From Megascapheus bottae (taxonomy: Eukaryota; Chordata; Mammalia; Rodentia; Geomyidae): 64,000 nt of DNA. The stretch spans positions 55,973,858 through 56,037,857 of the forward strand of contig JANJXV010000004.1 in NCBI GenBank assembly GCA_024803745.1. Direction: 5' to 3'. Of this stretch, positions 22,016 to 33,164 are shown piece by piece (position 1 is the stretch's first letter; each line of letters starts with the position of its first letter). The notes under the pieces were generated by a model that saw only the letters and a program-made list of their open reading frames with translations, was not told the origin of the DNA and did not search any database. The translations under genes and the position numbers were made by a program.

Positions 22016-22027
22016 GCTACAATTTTT

Positions 22028-22222
22028 TTATTGTTGCAAGTTGCAAGTCCTGGGCTTTAACTTAGGGCCTGAGCACTATCCTTGGATTTTCTTGAGGCTA
22101 GAGCTTTACCATTTGAGCTTCAGCACCACTTCCAGTTTTTTTTTCTATAGTACCCAGGAATCAAACCCCGGTATTTGTACATGCTAGGCAAACACTCTAC
22201 CACTAGGCCAAACTTCCGGCCC
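22028..22222 (-). repeat. IDL-Geo SINE
   Basis: 'GAATCAAACCCCGGTATTTG' and 'CACTAGGCCAAACTTCCGGC' are the complement of the ID-like left half. Confidence 0.9.
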
Positions 22223-23510
22223 TATGGCTGCATTTTTAAAAGCTTTTTCCTAGTGCTGTCATTCCAAGTCCCAACTTATAAAGAGACCTTTAACAGTCCT
22301 TGGGGCTTCTACACCCAGATCAGGCGATGATGACATAATACTACAGTTCTATCCACAGTGATGAATCAAGATTTCAATGTCTTTAAAGTTCTCTCCACGA
22401 TGAAATAAATCCTGTGCAGAAGTTGTCTCTCACTTCTATGCAGCAAAAGGGTTAGCTGCAAGGTGCTAAGCCATTTTAGAAATCAGCCACACACATTTTT
22501 TTTTTTAATAGGCTAAGGAACTGCCTATTTTAGAGGTCTGCTTCATCATGGAGGCTGTAGGTTGGAGGCTCAAGTTCTGGAGTAGGGTTGGGGAGAATGG
22601 AAGTGGACAGGCTTACCCAGTGCATTTGCTAAGTGGGCCTCAAACACCTCTGTATTCATTCGTTAGAGACAGGGTCACTTATTTAATTCAATAGGAAAAC
22701 AAGTCCCCCAGCAGGAGAAGACAGCCTAGCTCATAATCTCTTTGCATTTCAAATAGATGTTTCAAAAACATTCTAAATATCCTCTCCCCTGGAAGAGGCT
22801 GACCCACACCCAGACTCTAGATTTCCCTTTAAGCACAGGGTGATACCAGAGAAGCTTTTAATCTGTAAGTCCAGCCTGGGTGTTTTTAGGTGATGCACTT
22901 TGCATGTGACCATGGCAAATATATATTCTGAAGCAGTGCCAGGTTCAGACCAGGAGCATGCAACTGCTTGACAGTTTGAGGGAAGACACAGGCAGAATGG
23001 TAACAAGAACCTTGAATTATTATGGGGGAGGGAGAAGGGGAGAGGGACACACCCTTCCCCCAAACCATTTGATCATCTATTCTTCCCTGAGACCTCCTCT
23101 CCCACGCCATCCCCTTCCTCCCCCCCCCCCAGAGATCTGGTGCAGGAGGGCAGGGAGGACAAGGAGGAAGGTAGGAAGCCACGTTCCTTCTAGCTTGTCC
23201 TCCTAATTCAAGGACAGATATGGGCATGAATTACCAGCTCCTTCTGGAAACGGGGCACAGACAGAAACATACCAATGTATATCTGCATACACAGTGCACA
23301 AAGCAGGTAGGATCTTAGGAGAGGAGCAGCAGCCACTTCTCAGGCGGCCCCTCACCTTTACAATATTGCTGCAAATAGCTCAAAACCAAACTTAATCATT
23401 CACTGGCACTTCAGCACCCATCTCGTCGGTATTTGATGTATCAGATCGAATACATCATCATCTTTTTTTTCCCCCCTGAGGACTGAAGCAAACCGTGCAA
23501 CCCTTTTGAG
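22223..23510. other. Apparently unique sequence upstream of the CpG island
   Basis: No repeats recognised apart from short homopolymer runs (C11 at about 23,121). No convincing exon. If the CpG island is a minus-strand promoter, this is the start of its first intron. Confidence 0.4.
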
Positions 23511-23511
23511 T

Positions 23512-23513
<2 letters not shown>

Positions 23514-23570
<57 letters not shown>
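23514..23570. repeat. (GT)n microsatellite
   Basis: About 28 units, not next to a SINE. Confidence 0.97.
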
Positions 23571-23960
23571 CCCTCCTGGCAGCACTGGTTCTGAAGTCAC
23601 CTTGTCCTCTGTTCTCTCTGGATCCCCAGAACGACCATCTCCTTGTGGGGCCAGTCAAGTTTCCACCCTCCTGGCACCCCCTTCCAGACACCCTGTGCAA
23701 GGGAGTTGGGCAAAATTCTAAAGCCACACACTGTTGCAAACTCAAGTCTGGTTAGAAGGAGAAATGCATTCCATATACCAAGACGTGCAGGGGTTTAGAC
23801 AGTTCTCAGGGGACCCCCCCTTGCTGCCCCAGGTGCCCCAACTCCAGCCACCTTTACACCCCAGAAGAGGCAAATCCCCTAAACTCACAGGTTCGACCCT
23901 TGTCCCGGGAAGGGGAGGAGGTGTGGAATTGAGAGGGAAGTCCCCCAGAACGCGTGCGCC

Positions 23961-23970
23961 CCTCACCTGG
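23961..23970 (-). promoter_or_regulatory. Splice donor, minus strand (CAG|GTGAGG)
   Basis: Minus-strand reading CCAG|GTGAGG, with the exon ending at 23,967 and the intron starting at 23,966. This is a near-perfect U1 match at the edge of the CpG island, where a first-exon donor is expected. Confidence 0.5.
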
Positions 23971-24494
23971 TAGCCTGCGCGTGCAGCCACGTCGCTCGGG
24001 GCCAGCCGGGGCGTCCTGCCGGCTCCACAAGTCTCACTCGCAGCCCGCTCCGTCCTCTTTTTCTCTTGCTTCCTCCCGAGCTTTCTCAAAGCATTGCTTT
24101 TCCAGCGTCCCGCCCGGGGGTCTGCAGAGCCTCGGGCGCGCTCTCCTCCCGGCGTCCTTGCCCGCGCGGGTGTCTGGGGGCTGTGGCCACACGGAGTCCG
24201 AGAGCGCGGCGCGCGGCGGGCGCGCGGGGCAGGAGGCGGGCGCTGCGCTGCGCGGCCCCTGGGAGCCAGGGCTGAAGAGGGGCGGGGGGGGGGGTGAGAG
24301 CCGGGAAGGAGGGAGGAGGGGGGAGGAGGGGGAGGAGGACAGGGCGATCTGTGGAATGAGCGCGCAGGTGGCAGCCTCCGAGGATCCCCCACGCACCGAG
24401 AAGCGGGTGGGAAGGCTGGGGAGGGGGAGCCGCGGTCCCGGCGCCGCGAGGAGGAGCAGGAATTCCTGCTATGGGTTGAGCTCGGGCTTGCCAA
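23967..24494 (-). other. Candidate first exon of the minus-strand transcript
   Basis: On the minus strand an ATG at 24,494 opens a frame that reaches the splice donor after exactly 176 codons (phase 0). The peptide is low-complexity, rich in Ser, Arg and Pro ('MASPSSTHSRNSCSSSRRRD' at the start), with no domain. It is as likely to be a 5' UTR as coding sequence. The transcription start is unknown; the 5' end given is simply the ATG. The frame runs on to 23,742 if unspliced. Confidence 0.3.
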
Positions 24495-24548
24495 GGCTGG
24501 GAAGGAGAATTCGGGAGCCCAAGGCGCCCTCGGGGCTCCCGGTTACCA

Positions 24549-24562
24549 ACGCTAGAGGGCAG
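24549..24562 (+). promoter_or_regulatory. CTCF core motif match
   Basis: ACGCTAGAGGGCAG fits CCASYAGRKGGCRS at 13 of 14 positions (first base A), directly at the border of the CpG island. Confidence 0.5.
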
Positions 24563-24614
24563 CGCCGTCCACGCTATGCACTTGGCCTTTGTGGTGGGAG
24601 CTGGACAAGGGTAA

Positions 24615-24625
24615 CACTCACCTCA
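24615..24625 (-). promoter_or_regulatory. Splice donor, minus strand (GAG|GTGAGTG)
   Basis: Minus-strand GAG|GTGAGTG, with the exon ending at 24,622. A strong donor just upstream (for a minus transcript) of the island, perhaps an alternative first exon. Confidence 0.4.
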
Positions 24626-25267
24626 GGTGCCATTTGCTGCCAACAAGGGGTCAGTTGGTGCATCTTGGGGCAGGCCCCGCCCTTGGCTCTTCAGGAAAAG
24701 GGGATCAAAGAGGTTGGATAGCTGCCCCCTCTACCTCAGCCTCCACCAAGCCAGCCTTGGAATTTGCTTGAATTCAGGGAATTCAGGGGGAGATTACAGT
24801 AGACATTGACAGAAAGCATCCAGGAGAGGATTGAGATGAAGAAGAGAATGGAGGAACCAGAGGTGGGAGACAGTGGAAGGGGACAGAGAGTAGGGACAGC
24901 AGAGGAAAGGAGAGGGGGTGGCAGAAGCTGAAAGAGCTGCAAGCCACTTTTCTGGAGGGAACACCCCCAAGTCAGTCCATTTCAGATTGGGAGGCTCTCA
25001 GCGCTGCTTGCAGTCCAGGAGCTTCGGGCTTCTGTAGTAAGGCCTGAGAAGCTAGCTTCAAAGGGGCTTACAGAATTCTGGAACACCGAAGAAGGCTTCT
25101 TTGGGGGGCAGGGTAGTTCTTTCTGTGGGGAACATGGGTTCCTGAAAAGCCTTGAAGCTGTACATAAACCGATGTCCTGGCATGCTGAACAAAAAGTCAG
25201 ATTACTGTCACCAGAGCTCTGGCAGGTGAGAAATAATAAAGTACACTTGATCAAATTATGTAAAGGA
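24626..25267. other. Sequence flanking the CpG island
   Basis: Moderately GC-rich and purine-rich near 24,780-24,920. No recognised repeat. If the promoter fires toward coordinate 1, this is upstream intergenic DNA. Confidence 0.4.
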
Positions 25268-25503
25268 ACGCAGGCGCCTGTGGCTCATGACTATAATCCT
25301 GGCCACCGAGGAGGCTGAGAGTCTAGGATCACAGTTAAAAGCCGACCCAGGCAAGGAAGTGTGTGCGACTTTTATCTCCCATTAACCAAAAAAAATTCAA
25401 AACAGTGACAAGAACTGTGGCCCAAATGGTAGAGCACCAGCTTTGGGTGAAAAAAAGCGGAGGGAGAAGACCCTGGCCCTGAGTTCAGGCCTCAGTATTG
25501 GCA
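25268..25503 (+). repeat. 7SL-like + Geo composite SINE
   Basis: 'GCGCCTGTGGCTCATGACTA' head. The right half 'AACTGTGGCCCAAATGGTAG' ends next to the (CA)n repeat. Confidence 0.9.
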
Positions 25504-25504
25504 G

Positions 25505-25509
<5 letters not shown>

Positions 25510-25566
<57 letters not shown>
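25510..25566. repeat. (CA)n microsatellite
   Basis: About 27 CA units seeded in the tail of the preceding SINE. Confidence 0.97.
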
Positions 25567-25569
<3 letters not shown>

Positions 25570-25676
25570 CTAAGCAGCCTGCTGTAACCTTAGGGCTGAA
25601 AGGTCCTGGAACCCAGTGAGATAGGACATGTAGCTTCATGAAGCACCTGCCCTAATGTGGCCAGGAGAATATTTTA

Positions 25677-25713
25677 AATTAATTAATTATTTATTTATTT
25701 ATTTATTTATTTA
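25677..25713. repeat. (TTTA)n repeat
   Basis: About eight units, at the tail side of the minus-strand IDL-Geo element. Confidence 0.9.
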
Positions 25714-25892
25714 TGTTGCCATTAATGAGGTTAGAACTCAGAGCCTGAGCACTGTCCTTGGGCTTTCTCTAGCTCTACCACTTGAGCCACAGCACCACTT
25801 CCAGCTTTCTTTATGTATGTGGTATTGAGGAATTGAACCCGAATCTTGATGCTAGGCAAGAACTCTACCATTAGGCCAAACTCCTGGCCCCT
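25714..25892 (-). repeat. IDL-Geo SINE
   Basis: 'CTTGAGCCACAGCACCACTT' (right half) and 'GAGGAATTGAACCCGAATCT' (left half) in complement. Confidence 0.92.
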
Positions 25893-27217
25893 GTTTTTGT
25901 TTTTAATTTAATATTTTGAAGGTTATATTATTATTTGCAGCTTGAAGTTTCCAAATGAAACCCTTCTTCAGTTCAGAAAAGTAAACCCACATGCCCTTCT
26001 TCCAGGTTTCTAAAGTACCTTAATTTCAGCAGGGGTTGAGTGGAGGGTGTGAGGGAATTTCATGGCTATAGCAAAAGACTGGCAAACTAGTCTGGAATTG
26101 TAAATTGTAATCCCACTAAAGCAACAAAACTGGTTATATACACTAAAACTCCACAGGAGAGTTAGGCAGAAAGATGTTTATCCATAAAAAAGGATGATAC
26201 CTCTTGAAATTTATTTCATTAATAAAGGTACTATGTAAGAATAAACAGAATATGAACCATTCCCCATTAAAAAATCTCAAAGGACTGAAGATTTTTAAAT
26301 ATTTTGGGAGTATGTATTACTGGATACATTACTGCATGCATGGCTTTGGAGTCCTTCCAAACGATGAAGGAAAGTTGAGTTCATTATGTTCTATTTTTAG
26401 GAAATTAGCTTACCTATTCTGTGGCTATTACAATGTAAGCAGCTATGGAAATGTGTGTTAGACATTTGGAAACTATCCTGAACTTGGCTCAGAATACCCA
26501 TTTTAGGCAGATTTCACAGCTTCAGGAAGTTCAAGGTTATTCTTAAGCTGCTAATTAACTTCTGAGGTATATATTTATTCATTTTCATAAAAGTTAACAC
26601 CTACTTAATCAGGAGCTGACAGTTCAGTTTGTAGGTTACACATTTGATAAGTTGGACTCGCATGAGTGCTTTCCAATTGTAGGTAAATCCCATTTGCATT
26701 TCACAGTGGAGAATTCCTTGTCAGTTATATACCTATGCTTAAGAATCAAGTGGATCCAGGGGCATTTGGCATAACAAACTCAATTAATTTATAAAATTAA
26801 TTGATCAGAAATGTTGCTAGGCACTAATCATGTTTAGGTATAAACTAGCTTCCAGGAATATAATGAAGAAGAGTTTCTGGTTGCCTAGATCCTAAAGTTT
26901 AGTACAAAGATTGATTTACAAATGGGTAAATCTGTTTGAGAGCAATCCTTTGAATTAAGGAAGTATAATGGACATGGAGGAAAATCCAATCCCCTCATTT
27001 CATTTTGGACCGCAGAGTAAATAGCTGGAGGGGAGATGTGAATGTGTTATAAGAAGAGAGACTGTTGGTAGTTATGAGAAGTGGAAAACAAAATGAGCCA
27101 TAGGTCACTGCATCCTCAAGATGCATTCTAACCATATTTGTTCACCTTCTACTTAGATGTGAAAGCCTGTTACCATGCAAGGAAGCCTGCATGCACATGC
27201 ATGTGGTGAACTTTGGG
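25893..27217. other. Apparently unique AT-rich sequence
   Basis: No repeat recognised. An octamer ATTTGCAT lies at 26,692-26,699. The 85-residue plus frame at 26,204-26,461 shows no domain. Confidence 0.4.
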
Positions 27218-27471
27218 AGGTGGGGATCCTGTATGACTTTTTCTTTGCACCTACATAGAGAGGAGTCAAGGCCCTAGTTGACATTGTCCAGTGTTTCCTG
27301 TCTCCATGTGGAAGAAGAAATAAACAAGGAAAGGAAGGAATTAAGGTGGGTGGGAGTACATTTTTTTTGTGCCCACACTATCCTAGGTGCTGTTCATACA
27401 GCCTCTCACCCAACAATCCCAATAATCCTGTGACATAGCTCTCTCCTTTTACTGTTGAATTCAAAGATTCA
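27218..27471 (+). repeat. Direct duplication, copy 1 (contains MIR-like sequence)
   Basis: About 250 bp repeated at 28,823-29,072 in the same orientation with many small differences. Its distal half ('GTGCCCACACTATCCTAGGT'..'CCTGTGACATAGCT') is MIR-like, but the similarity extends through the non-MIR proximal half. Confidence 0.85.
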
Positions 27472-27924
27472 GCTTCAACTTATGTTCCATGTGTGTAATA
27501 TGACATAGGCTAGCAGAAGAGTATGAGACCTATCTATATGAGACCTATGTACTAAGTAGGTTTCTGTATTCATCAGCTTTTGATAAGATACACTGTAGTA
27601 ACAAAGTATACCCTTACATCTCAGTGGCTTCCTACAGCATTCAGATACATATTACCTGTACAACTTCAATCCGGAACCTAGATTATTCTCACAGTAGAAG
27701 GAAGAGTTATGGAAAAATAACAGTGGCTTTTCACTTTTATAATCAAGCTCCTGCTTGATTATAAAGTAATTCCATTTACTAAGTTAAATCATAGGCCTGG
27801 CCTTGATGTTAAATGAATAAAAAGCAGGCTTCCTTCAGCGAGGGGAACTCAAGGGAAGAGTTTGGGAGAATTGGGAATGACAAAATATTGTGAACAACTT
27901 GTTGTGTGCATGTGTGTATCAGTC
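27472..27924. other. Apparently unique sequence
   Basis: Nothing recognised. A short GAGACCTAT repeat occurs at about 27,524-27,548. Confidence 0.4.
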
Positions 27925-28143
27925 CAGGAGCTTGAACTCAGGGCCTGGATGTTGTCCCTAAGCTCCTTTTGCTCAAGACTAGTGCTCTACCTCTTGAGCC
28001 ACAGCTCTACTTCTGGCTCTTTTAGTAGTTCATTAGAGATAAGAGTCCTGGACCTTCCTACCCAGGCTGGCTTTGAACTATGATCCTTAGACCTTAGCCT
28101 CATGAATAGCTAGGATTACAAGTGTGAGCCACCGGTGTCTAAC
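27925..28143 (-). repeat. 7SL-like + Geo composite SINE
   Basis: 'CCAGGAGCTTGAACTCAGGG' ... 'GAATAGCTAGGATTACAAGT' in complement. A degenerate GT run precedes it. Confidence 0.9.
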
Positions 28144-28822
28144 ATGAACCAGTTATTTAATTGACAGTTGTTGCTAGCAATGCTTGTGAATGAAGGCTTT
28201 TCCTCTTTCTTTGTTTGACTCTATTCGCTGTGTTCACCAACTTCAGTGCATGAAGAGCAAAATAGTAATTCTAGCTTGATTAGCTTAATTGCTTAGACTA
28301 CATCATCGAGGTCCAAATTGTACAGGCAACAACTGGCAAGTTGACCTTCCCACTGAAAAAAAAATTCAGTTGCTGGTCAGGAATTGGTTCTTCTTGCAGG
28401 TTGGCATGTGTTAATCTTTGTTCCTCTGAGGAAAGAAGTAAGGCAGAGCAGACAGGATGAAACCTCCCATTCTGATGACATTTGACAGTAGCTCACGATC
28501 AAAACTTGTTCTTCCATGGAAACTAAGAAGTGCACTTATTGATGAGTAGAAAATGCAGACATGTTTCCTATAAAGTCTTTGTCTCCAATACAGAAGTTTG
28601 AATGAGATCCTAGGATCTGGAACAAACTCCTGCCCTCAAGAAACCCTATATTGAAGGTAAGTGAAGCATTGCCGTGGATTACTACCTCAACTTGCTGAAG
28701 GAGCTGAGAAGCTAGATTTGAAGAGATGTGTAGACTCTAAGTAGGACTTCTTGTGCAGGTCTAAGCATTTTGTTTTCCTGCCATTGAGGCTAGCTTCTTT
28801 TTGCTAAGGCAGTACCAGTGGA
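28144..28822. other. Apparently unique sequence
   Basis: Nothing recognised. Confidence 0.4.
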
Positions 28823-29072
28823 AGGTGGGGATCCTGTATGACTCGTTTTTTGCACGTACATAGAGAAGAGTCAAGGCTCTAGTTGACCATTGCCCAGTGT
28901 TTCCTGTCTTCATGTAGAAGTAGAAATAAACCAGGAAAGGAAGGAGTCAAGGTGGGTGAGAGTACACGTTTATTGTGCCCACACTAGGTGCTGTTTGTAC
29001 AGCCTCTCACCCCACAACCCCAACAATCCTGTGACATAGCTCTCTCCTTTTACTGTTGAATTCAAAGATTCA
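28823..29072 (+). repeat. Direct duplication, copy 2
   Basis: Partner of 27,218-27,471, about 1.6 kb downstream. Both copies share the start AGGTGGGGATCCTGTATGAC and the end GTTGAATTCAAAGATTCA. Confidence 0.85.
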
Positions 29073-30039
29073 TGTGTACAAACCAGCCTGATTTTTTTTA
29101 GATGAACAGCCCAGAAACCACATGCTAGGATGGTGTGTTCTATATAGTGATGTTCCTTGTCCCTGCATATTAAACAGTGAATAAGAGGAATCTCTGTGGC
29201 TTCTGAATCCCTGTTTGGTGTTTAGATTGAGTCTTCAAAGCTGATAAGCAGGCTAGAGGTCTCCCTGTAAAAGGAATTTGCATATTTGTGTGTAGGTCAT
29301 TGGGCTGTGAATCCTTATGATGGAGAATTCATTTCTGTTTACCACTCCTGAGTCCCCAAGATGGAACTGTTAGTCTTTGTGCTGTGTGCGGGAGGACTTT
29401 GGTGATTTGGGAGATGATTTAACCATGATGCACATGTTTTTTCCTTCACCATCCTATCTGGCAACACTTAGGTAGATTGTCAAGCGTTCTCACTCAATTT
29501 CACCATTCCCATTCCAGTCCCATGGCTTATCACTTTTTATTTTGAACTTGCTTCAGTTTGTGTCTGTCTAGAATGGAGATGGTAACATACTTATGAGACA
29601 GGTATGAATGTTTCTCCCATGAGTTGATGTGTGTATGGTAATGTACTTATAAGATTGATATGAATATTTCTCCTATTAGCTATTATTATCATCTGCTTTC
29701 ATTTCTTCACTAAGAGGGAGGTAAATTTATTACCTTAATTTAAGTGGCTGAACTCTTGGGATGGCTTCTTTCTTTCAGCCTACTAGAAGTTTCTTCCCTG
29801 GCCTAAATACTCCTAAAAACTGACTCCTGTTTCTCTCCTTTCCCTTGAAAATCTATCTCTGTCTCTCTGATACTAGCTGTCTGTTTCTCTGAATTTCTGT
29901 CTCTCAGTCTGGCTGTTTTGCTGTTGATCCCTGTCCCTCTTTCTCACACACATATGTGTATGTGTTAACCTTTGTTTATTGTCACTGTTAGTATCATAGG
30001 AAGACAATCCATGCCCAGCATTTCTTATTCTCCATCTCC
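29073..30039. other. Apparently unique sequence
   Basis: No gene or repeat recognised. An octamer ATTTGCAT lies at 29,276-29,283, and two similar segments at about 29,579 and 29,635 (small internal duplication, 'GGTA..ATACTTATGAGA'). Confidence 0.4.
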
Positions 30040-30380
30040 TGTTAATTTCTCCCTTAACTGGATCTAGCTTCTGACTTTGATTATTCTTCTAACATTTCCC
30101 CTTGGAAAGCCATCAAGGCTTTTTAATCAGTTACAAAGGGCTGTTTTGCCATGTTTATCTCCTTTGACAGTTTCAGCATTATTGACCACAGTCTTCCCTA
30201 AACCTTCTCTGCCCTTGGCCTTCAGAACACAGCTCTGTGCTATTTCTATTTTGAAATTGCCTTCCTTAACTTTCCTTTCTTTGAATGTCCTTTACATCTT
30301 TCTATTTAGACTTAAGACCTCTAATACCAAAACTTGTGTAGGCTCAACTGATGCTATTCAAAGGTAAAAGCAATCTTGCA
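30040..30380 (+). repeat. L2 (LINE-2) reverse-transcriptase fossil
   Basis: The translation keeps the L2 RT order: 'SALLTTVFPKPSLPLAFRTQ' corresponds to the conserved '..DTVDHS..L..L..LG...T' block. The 96-residue frame 30,077-30,367 is this fossil. Assignment rests on memory of L2. Confidence 0.65.
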
Positions 30381-30554
30381 TGATATAAATATAAATGTAT
30401 TAATTTATGTATATGACTAAATACTAAAATATTCTTTTAAAAGTGAACATAATTAATGAATATGATTGATACTAGTGGGGTTTGCTTTCAGCGTTTGCTT
30501 GCTAGGCACACTTTTGTGTCTCAACTGAATAGCTTTTTTACCTTTAGTTATTTT

Positions 30555-30745
30555 TCAGGAAGAATCCTGTACTTTTGCCCAGACTGATCTTGGGCTACAG
30601 TTTCCATACCTCTGCTTCTCATATAAGTAGGCTTAAAAGCATGTACCACCATGCTTGGTTTGCTTTTTTGAGACAGGGTCTTATTATTTGTTTTGGCTTG
30701 GGCTTGTCCCATACTGCACAATCCTCTGATGCTGCCCTTTGTGTG
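30555..30745 (-). repeat. Old B1/7SL-like SINE
   Basis: 'CTTGGGCTACAGTTTCCATA', '..GTACCACCATGCTTGG', then 'TTTGAGACAGGGTCTTA' are reverse B1 motifs, twice in part. Confidence 0.65.
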
Positions 30746-31446
30746 TTACAATTTAGAAGGATCGTATACCTGACATAGTCTCAGACTTCTTTTCATTTTA
30801 TATTATTTTATTTAATGAGGAGATTTTTCACAGAGTAGTATAAAGAAAACTGAAAAACACTAATCTAACTGGAGAATATTTGGAGAAAAATGTGTATGGT
30901 AGATTTAGTGTACCAATTGTAAAGCTAAAATACCTTTTAATTATACTTATATATAATAGATAATGGTATATAATATATAATAACATGTGTGCACATAAAT
31001 CTGACACAATGTAAACATATTCACACATTGGCAAAGAAAAATAATTACTAGATTAAAAATATGGGGAACCTCAACCCATTAGTAGGACTGAAAAAATAAA
31101 ATAATTCAAAATCATCACATCATATTGCAAGTCCAAATAATTTTCAAAGTGTTAAATGTAAATAATTCAAGGCACTAAAAGAGAAACAACTTGGTATATA
31201 TTTTCTGATAATTAAAGCAGGAATTGTAAGCATTAAGTTTAGTGCTTAAGGGCATTTGAACTAATTATCTTCTGCGGTCACACTGAATCACACCATTTTA
31301 ACCATATTCATCCTGATGTCAAACACAAACACACTTCCTCCAAAGCCCTGTGTAGTTGTACTGGCAGCTTTATCTCCTCAAAAAGCCAGGACAGGAAATG
31401 TTCTATTTATGTTCTTTCTATCCTTCTCCTCTCCCCCTTCCCCACC
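30746..31446. other. AT-rich sequence without recognised features
   Basis: Nothing beyond AT-rich low complexity near 30,940-30,990. Confidence 0.4.
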
Positions 31447-31626
31447 TCTGTCTCTTGCTAGTCCTGGGGCTTAAACTCAGGGCCTATGCACTGCCCTTGG
31501 GCTTTCTCAAGGCTAGAGCTCTACCACTTGAGCCACTGCACCTCTTCCAGGTTTTTCTATGTATGTGGTACCCAGGAATCAAACCTGGTTCTTCATGTAT
31601 GCTAGGCAAGCCAAACTCCTGGTCCC
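31447..31626 (-). repeat. IDL-Geo SINE
   Basis: 'TAGTCCTGGGGCTTAAACTC' and 'CCAGGAATCAAACCTGGTTC' in complement. Confidence 0.92.
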
Positions 31627-31822
31627 ACATCCTCTCTTTTCTGGATTTTCATCCTGGAGTTTCTTCTTCTTAGTCACTGCACTGTCAATATATGTACTGT
31701 TTTCCACCTATAAATTCTGAATCCATACATGTCAGCATACCCCATTAAGCTATATCCTTCACTACTCAGGAGACTGCTTGATATATAGCAGATGCTCAAT
31801 AAATATATTTGAAAATCTATTC

Positions 31823-32060
31823 ATTGTTATTGAAAGTAATGTACAGAGGAGTTACTATTACCTAAGTCAGATAAAGAGTACATTTCTTTATGTCACACCT
31901 TCCCTTTCTCTCCCAGTTTTCCTTCTTATCCCCACTCCCCCACAAGCTGTATACTCCATTTTCAACATAGTGTCTGGTATGACTGCTGCATTCCTTCACC
32001 TTTCTCCCACCATTTGTGTGTCCCTTTTACCCCCCCCCAAAGACAGATAAAGTTGTAAAG
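31823..32060 (-). repeat. L1 3' UTR fragment (family with 'GATGTACAGAG' end)
   Basis: 'AGTAATGTACAGAGGAGTTA', a 'TTCTCTCCC..TTTTCC' block and '..TTTTCAACATAGTGTCT'. The same 3' UTR recurs at 38,484, 47,475 and 49,000. Confidence 0.75.
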
Positions 32061-32074
32061 TTAATTTCCAACAT

Positions 32075-32490
32075 ATTATCTTGTGAAAATCGCTATTACA
32101 CTGGTTCATCCTTTGTCCTTTGTTTCATCATCTTGTTCTTCCCCTTCCCTTCCCTGATTCAAACAAACAAATAAATGTGCATACAATATAACAGGTACCA
32201 TAATCAGATACAGCAGCAACAGAGGATAAACCAAAAAGGAGAAAAAAAAGGAAAAAAGAGAAAGAAAAGAATAAATAAGTACACATGATACATTAAAAAA
32301 CAATAACCACAAGCCATACCCAAAGGAATTTAGGCTCTGTGGTTTCCCTTATTTGTGACAATCAGTATGTGTCTAAGATTTTCCTAGCACAGGAGAGCAA
32401 TAGCTCAAAAGCTATGTGCATATGGCCATACAGGATGAGGCTAAGCAAAATTAATCCCAGGATGAGGAAACAAGAGATTTATTCTTGTAG
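32075..32490 (-). mobile_element. L1 3' end with internal inversion (twin priming)
   Basis: 32,100-32,330 is minus-strand L1 3' UTR; 32,333-32,490 is the adjacent upstream L1 segment in plus orientation ('GTGGTTTCCCTTATTTGTGA', '..CATACAGGATGAGGCTAA'). Adjacent L1 parts facing opposite ways is the signature of twin-primed insertion. Confidence 0.65.
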
Positions 32491-32542
32491 TTCCTTATTT
32501 TCTTCATGAAATATTGGAGAGATGAATTACAATAGTGGTAGT

Positions 32543-32752
32543 AGCCAGGTGGCTCATGCCTATAATCCTAGCTACTAGGAGGTTGAGATCTGAGGAATGA
32601 GATTTGAAGTCAGCTTAGTCAAGAAAGTTCATGAGACTCTTATCTCCAATTAACCAGGCAAAGACTGGAACTGGAAGTGGTAGAGCACCAGCCTTCGTGG
32701 AAAAGCTGAAGGGACAGTGCTCTGGCTCCTGAGTTCAAGTCCCAGTCCCTAG
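32543..32752 (+). repeat. 7SL-like + Geo composite SINE (shortened)
   Basis: 'AGCCAGGTGGCTCATGCCTA' head. The right half is shortened ('CTGGAAGTGGTAGAGCACCA'). Confidence 0.88.
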
Positions 32753-33164
32753 TACCTGTGAATGTGTTCTCATTCAGAAAGAAGATCTTTATAGATGTTA
32801 TCCATTTAAGACAAAGTCATTAAACTGGTCAATAATCCATTAAGACTATTATTCTTATTAAAAAAGAAAAACAGTTCCCCACCCTCAAAAAGAAAGGAAG
32901 GAAGGAAGAAAGGAAGGAAGAGAAAAAGAAAAAGCACTCCTATGGAAAGCAGTATGGTGGTTCCTCAAAAGACTAAACATAGAGCTCCCCTATGATCCAG
33001 CAATTCCATTCCTTGGCATTTACCCAATCGTCCAGAAACAAGGACATACTAAACTCACTAGCACAACGATGTTCACTGTAGCACTATTTACCAGAACAAA
33101 GACATGAAACCAACCCAGATGCCCCTCAGTAAATGATTGGATCAACAAGATATGGTATTTATTT

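Larger units (their letters stand above)
23940..24570 (-). promoter_or_regulatory. CpG island, probable promoter of a minus-strand transcript
   Basis: The only strongly GC- and CpG-rich segment of the window, with many CGCG/GCGC motifs and a GC-box (GGGGCGGGG at 24,279-24,287). CpG islands in mammals normally mark promoters. Direction is inferred from two near-consensus splice donors on the minus strand; no comparable plus-strand donor was seen. Frames on both strands (plus 23,954-24,721; minus 23,742-24,494) are Pro/Arg/Ala-rich, as GC-rich DNA gives by chance, and match no family I know. The gene is not identified; it could be an lncRNA. Confidence 0.72.

Noticed and set aside
23742..24721. 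Long open frames on both strands of the CpG island (250 and 255 residues)
   Set aside because: They overlap in opposite strands, are low-complexity Pro/Arg/Gly/Ser text and match no known domain. Few stop codons are expected by chance at this GC content.
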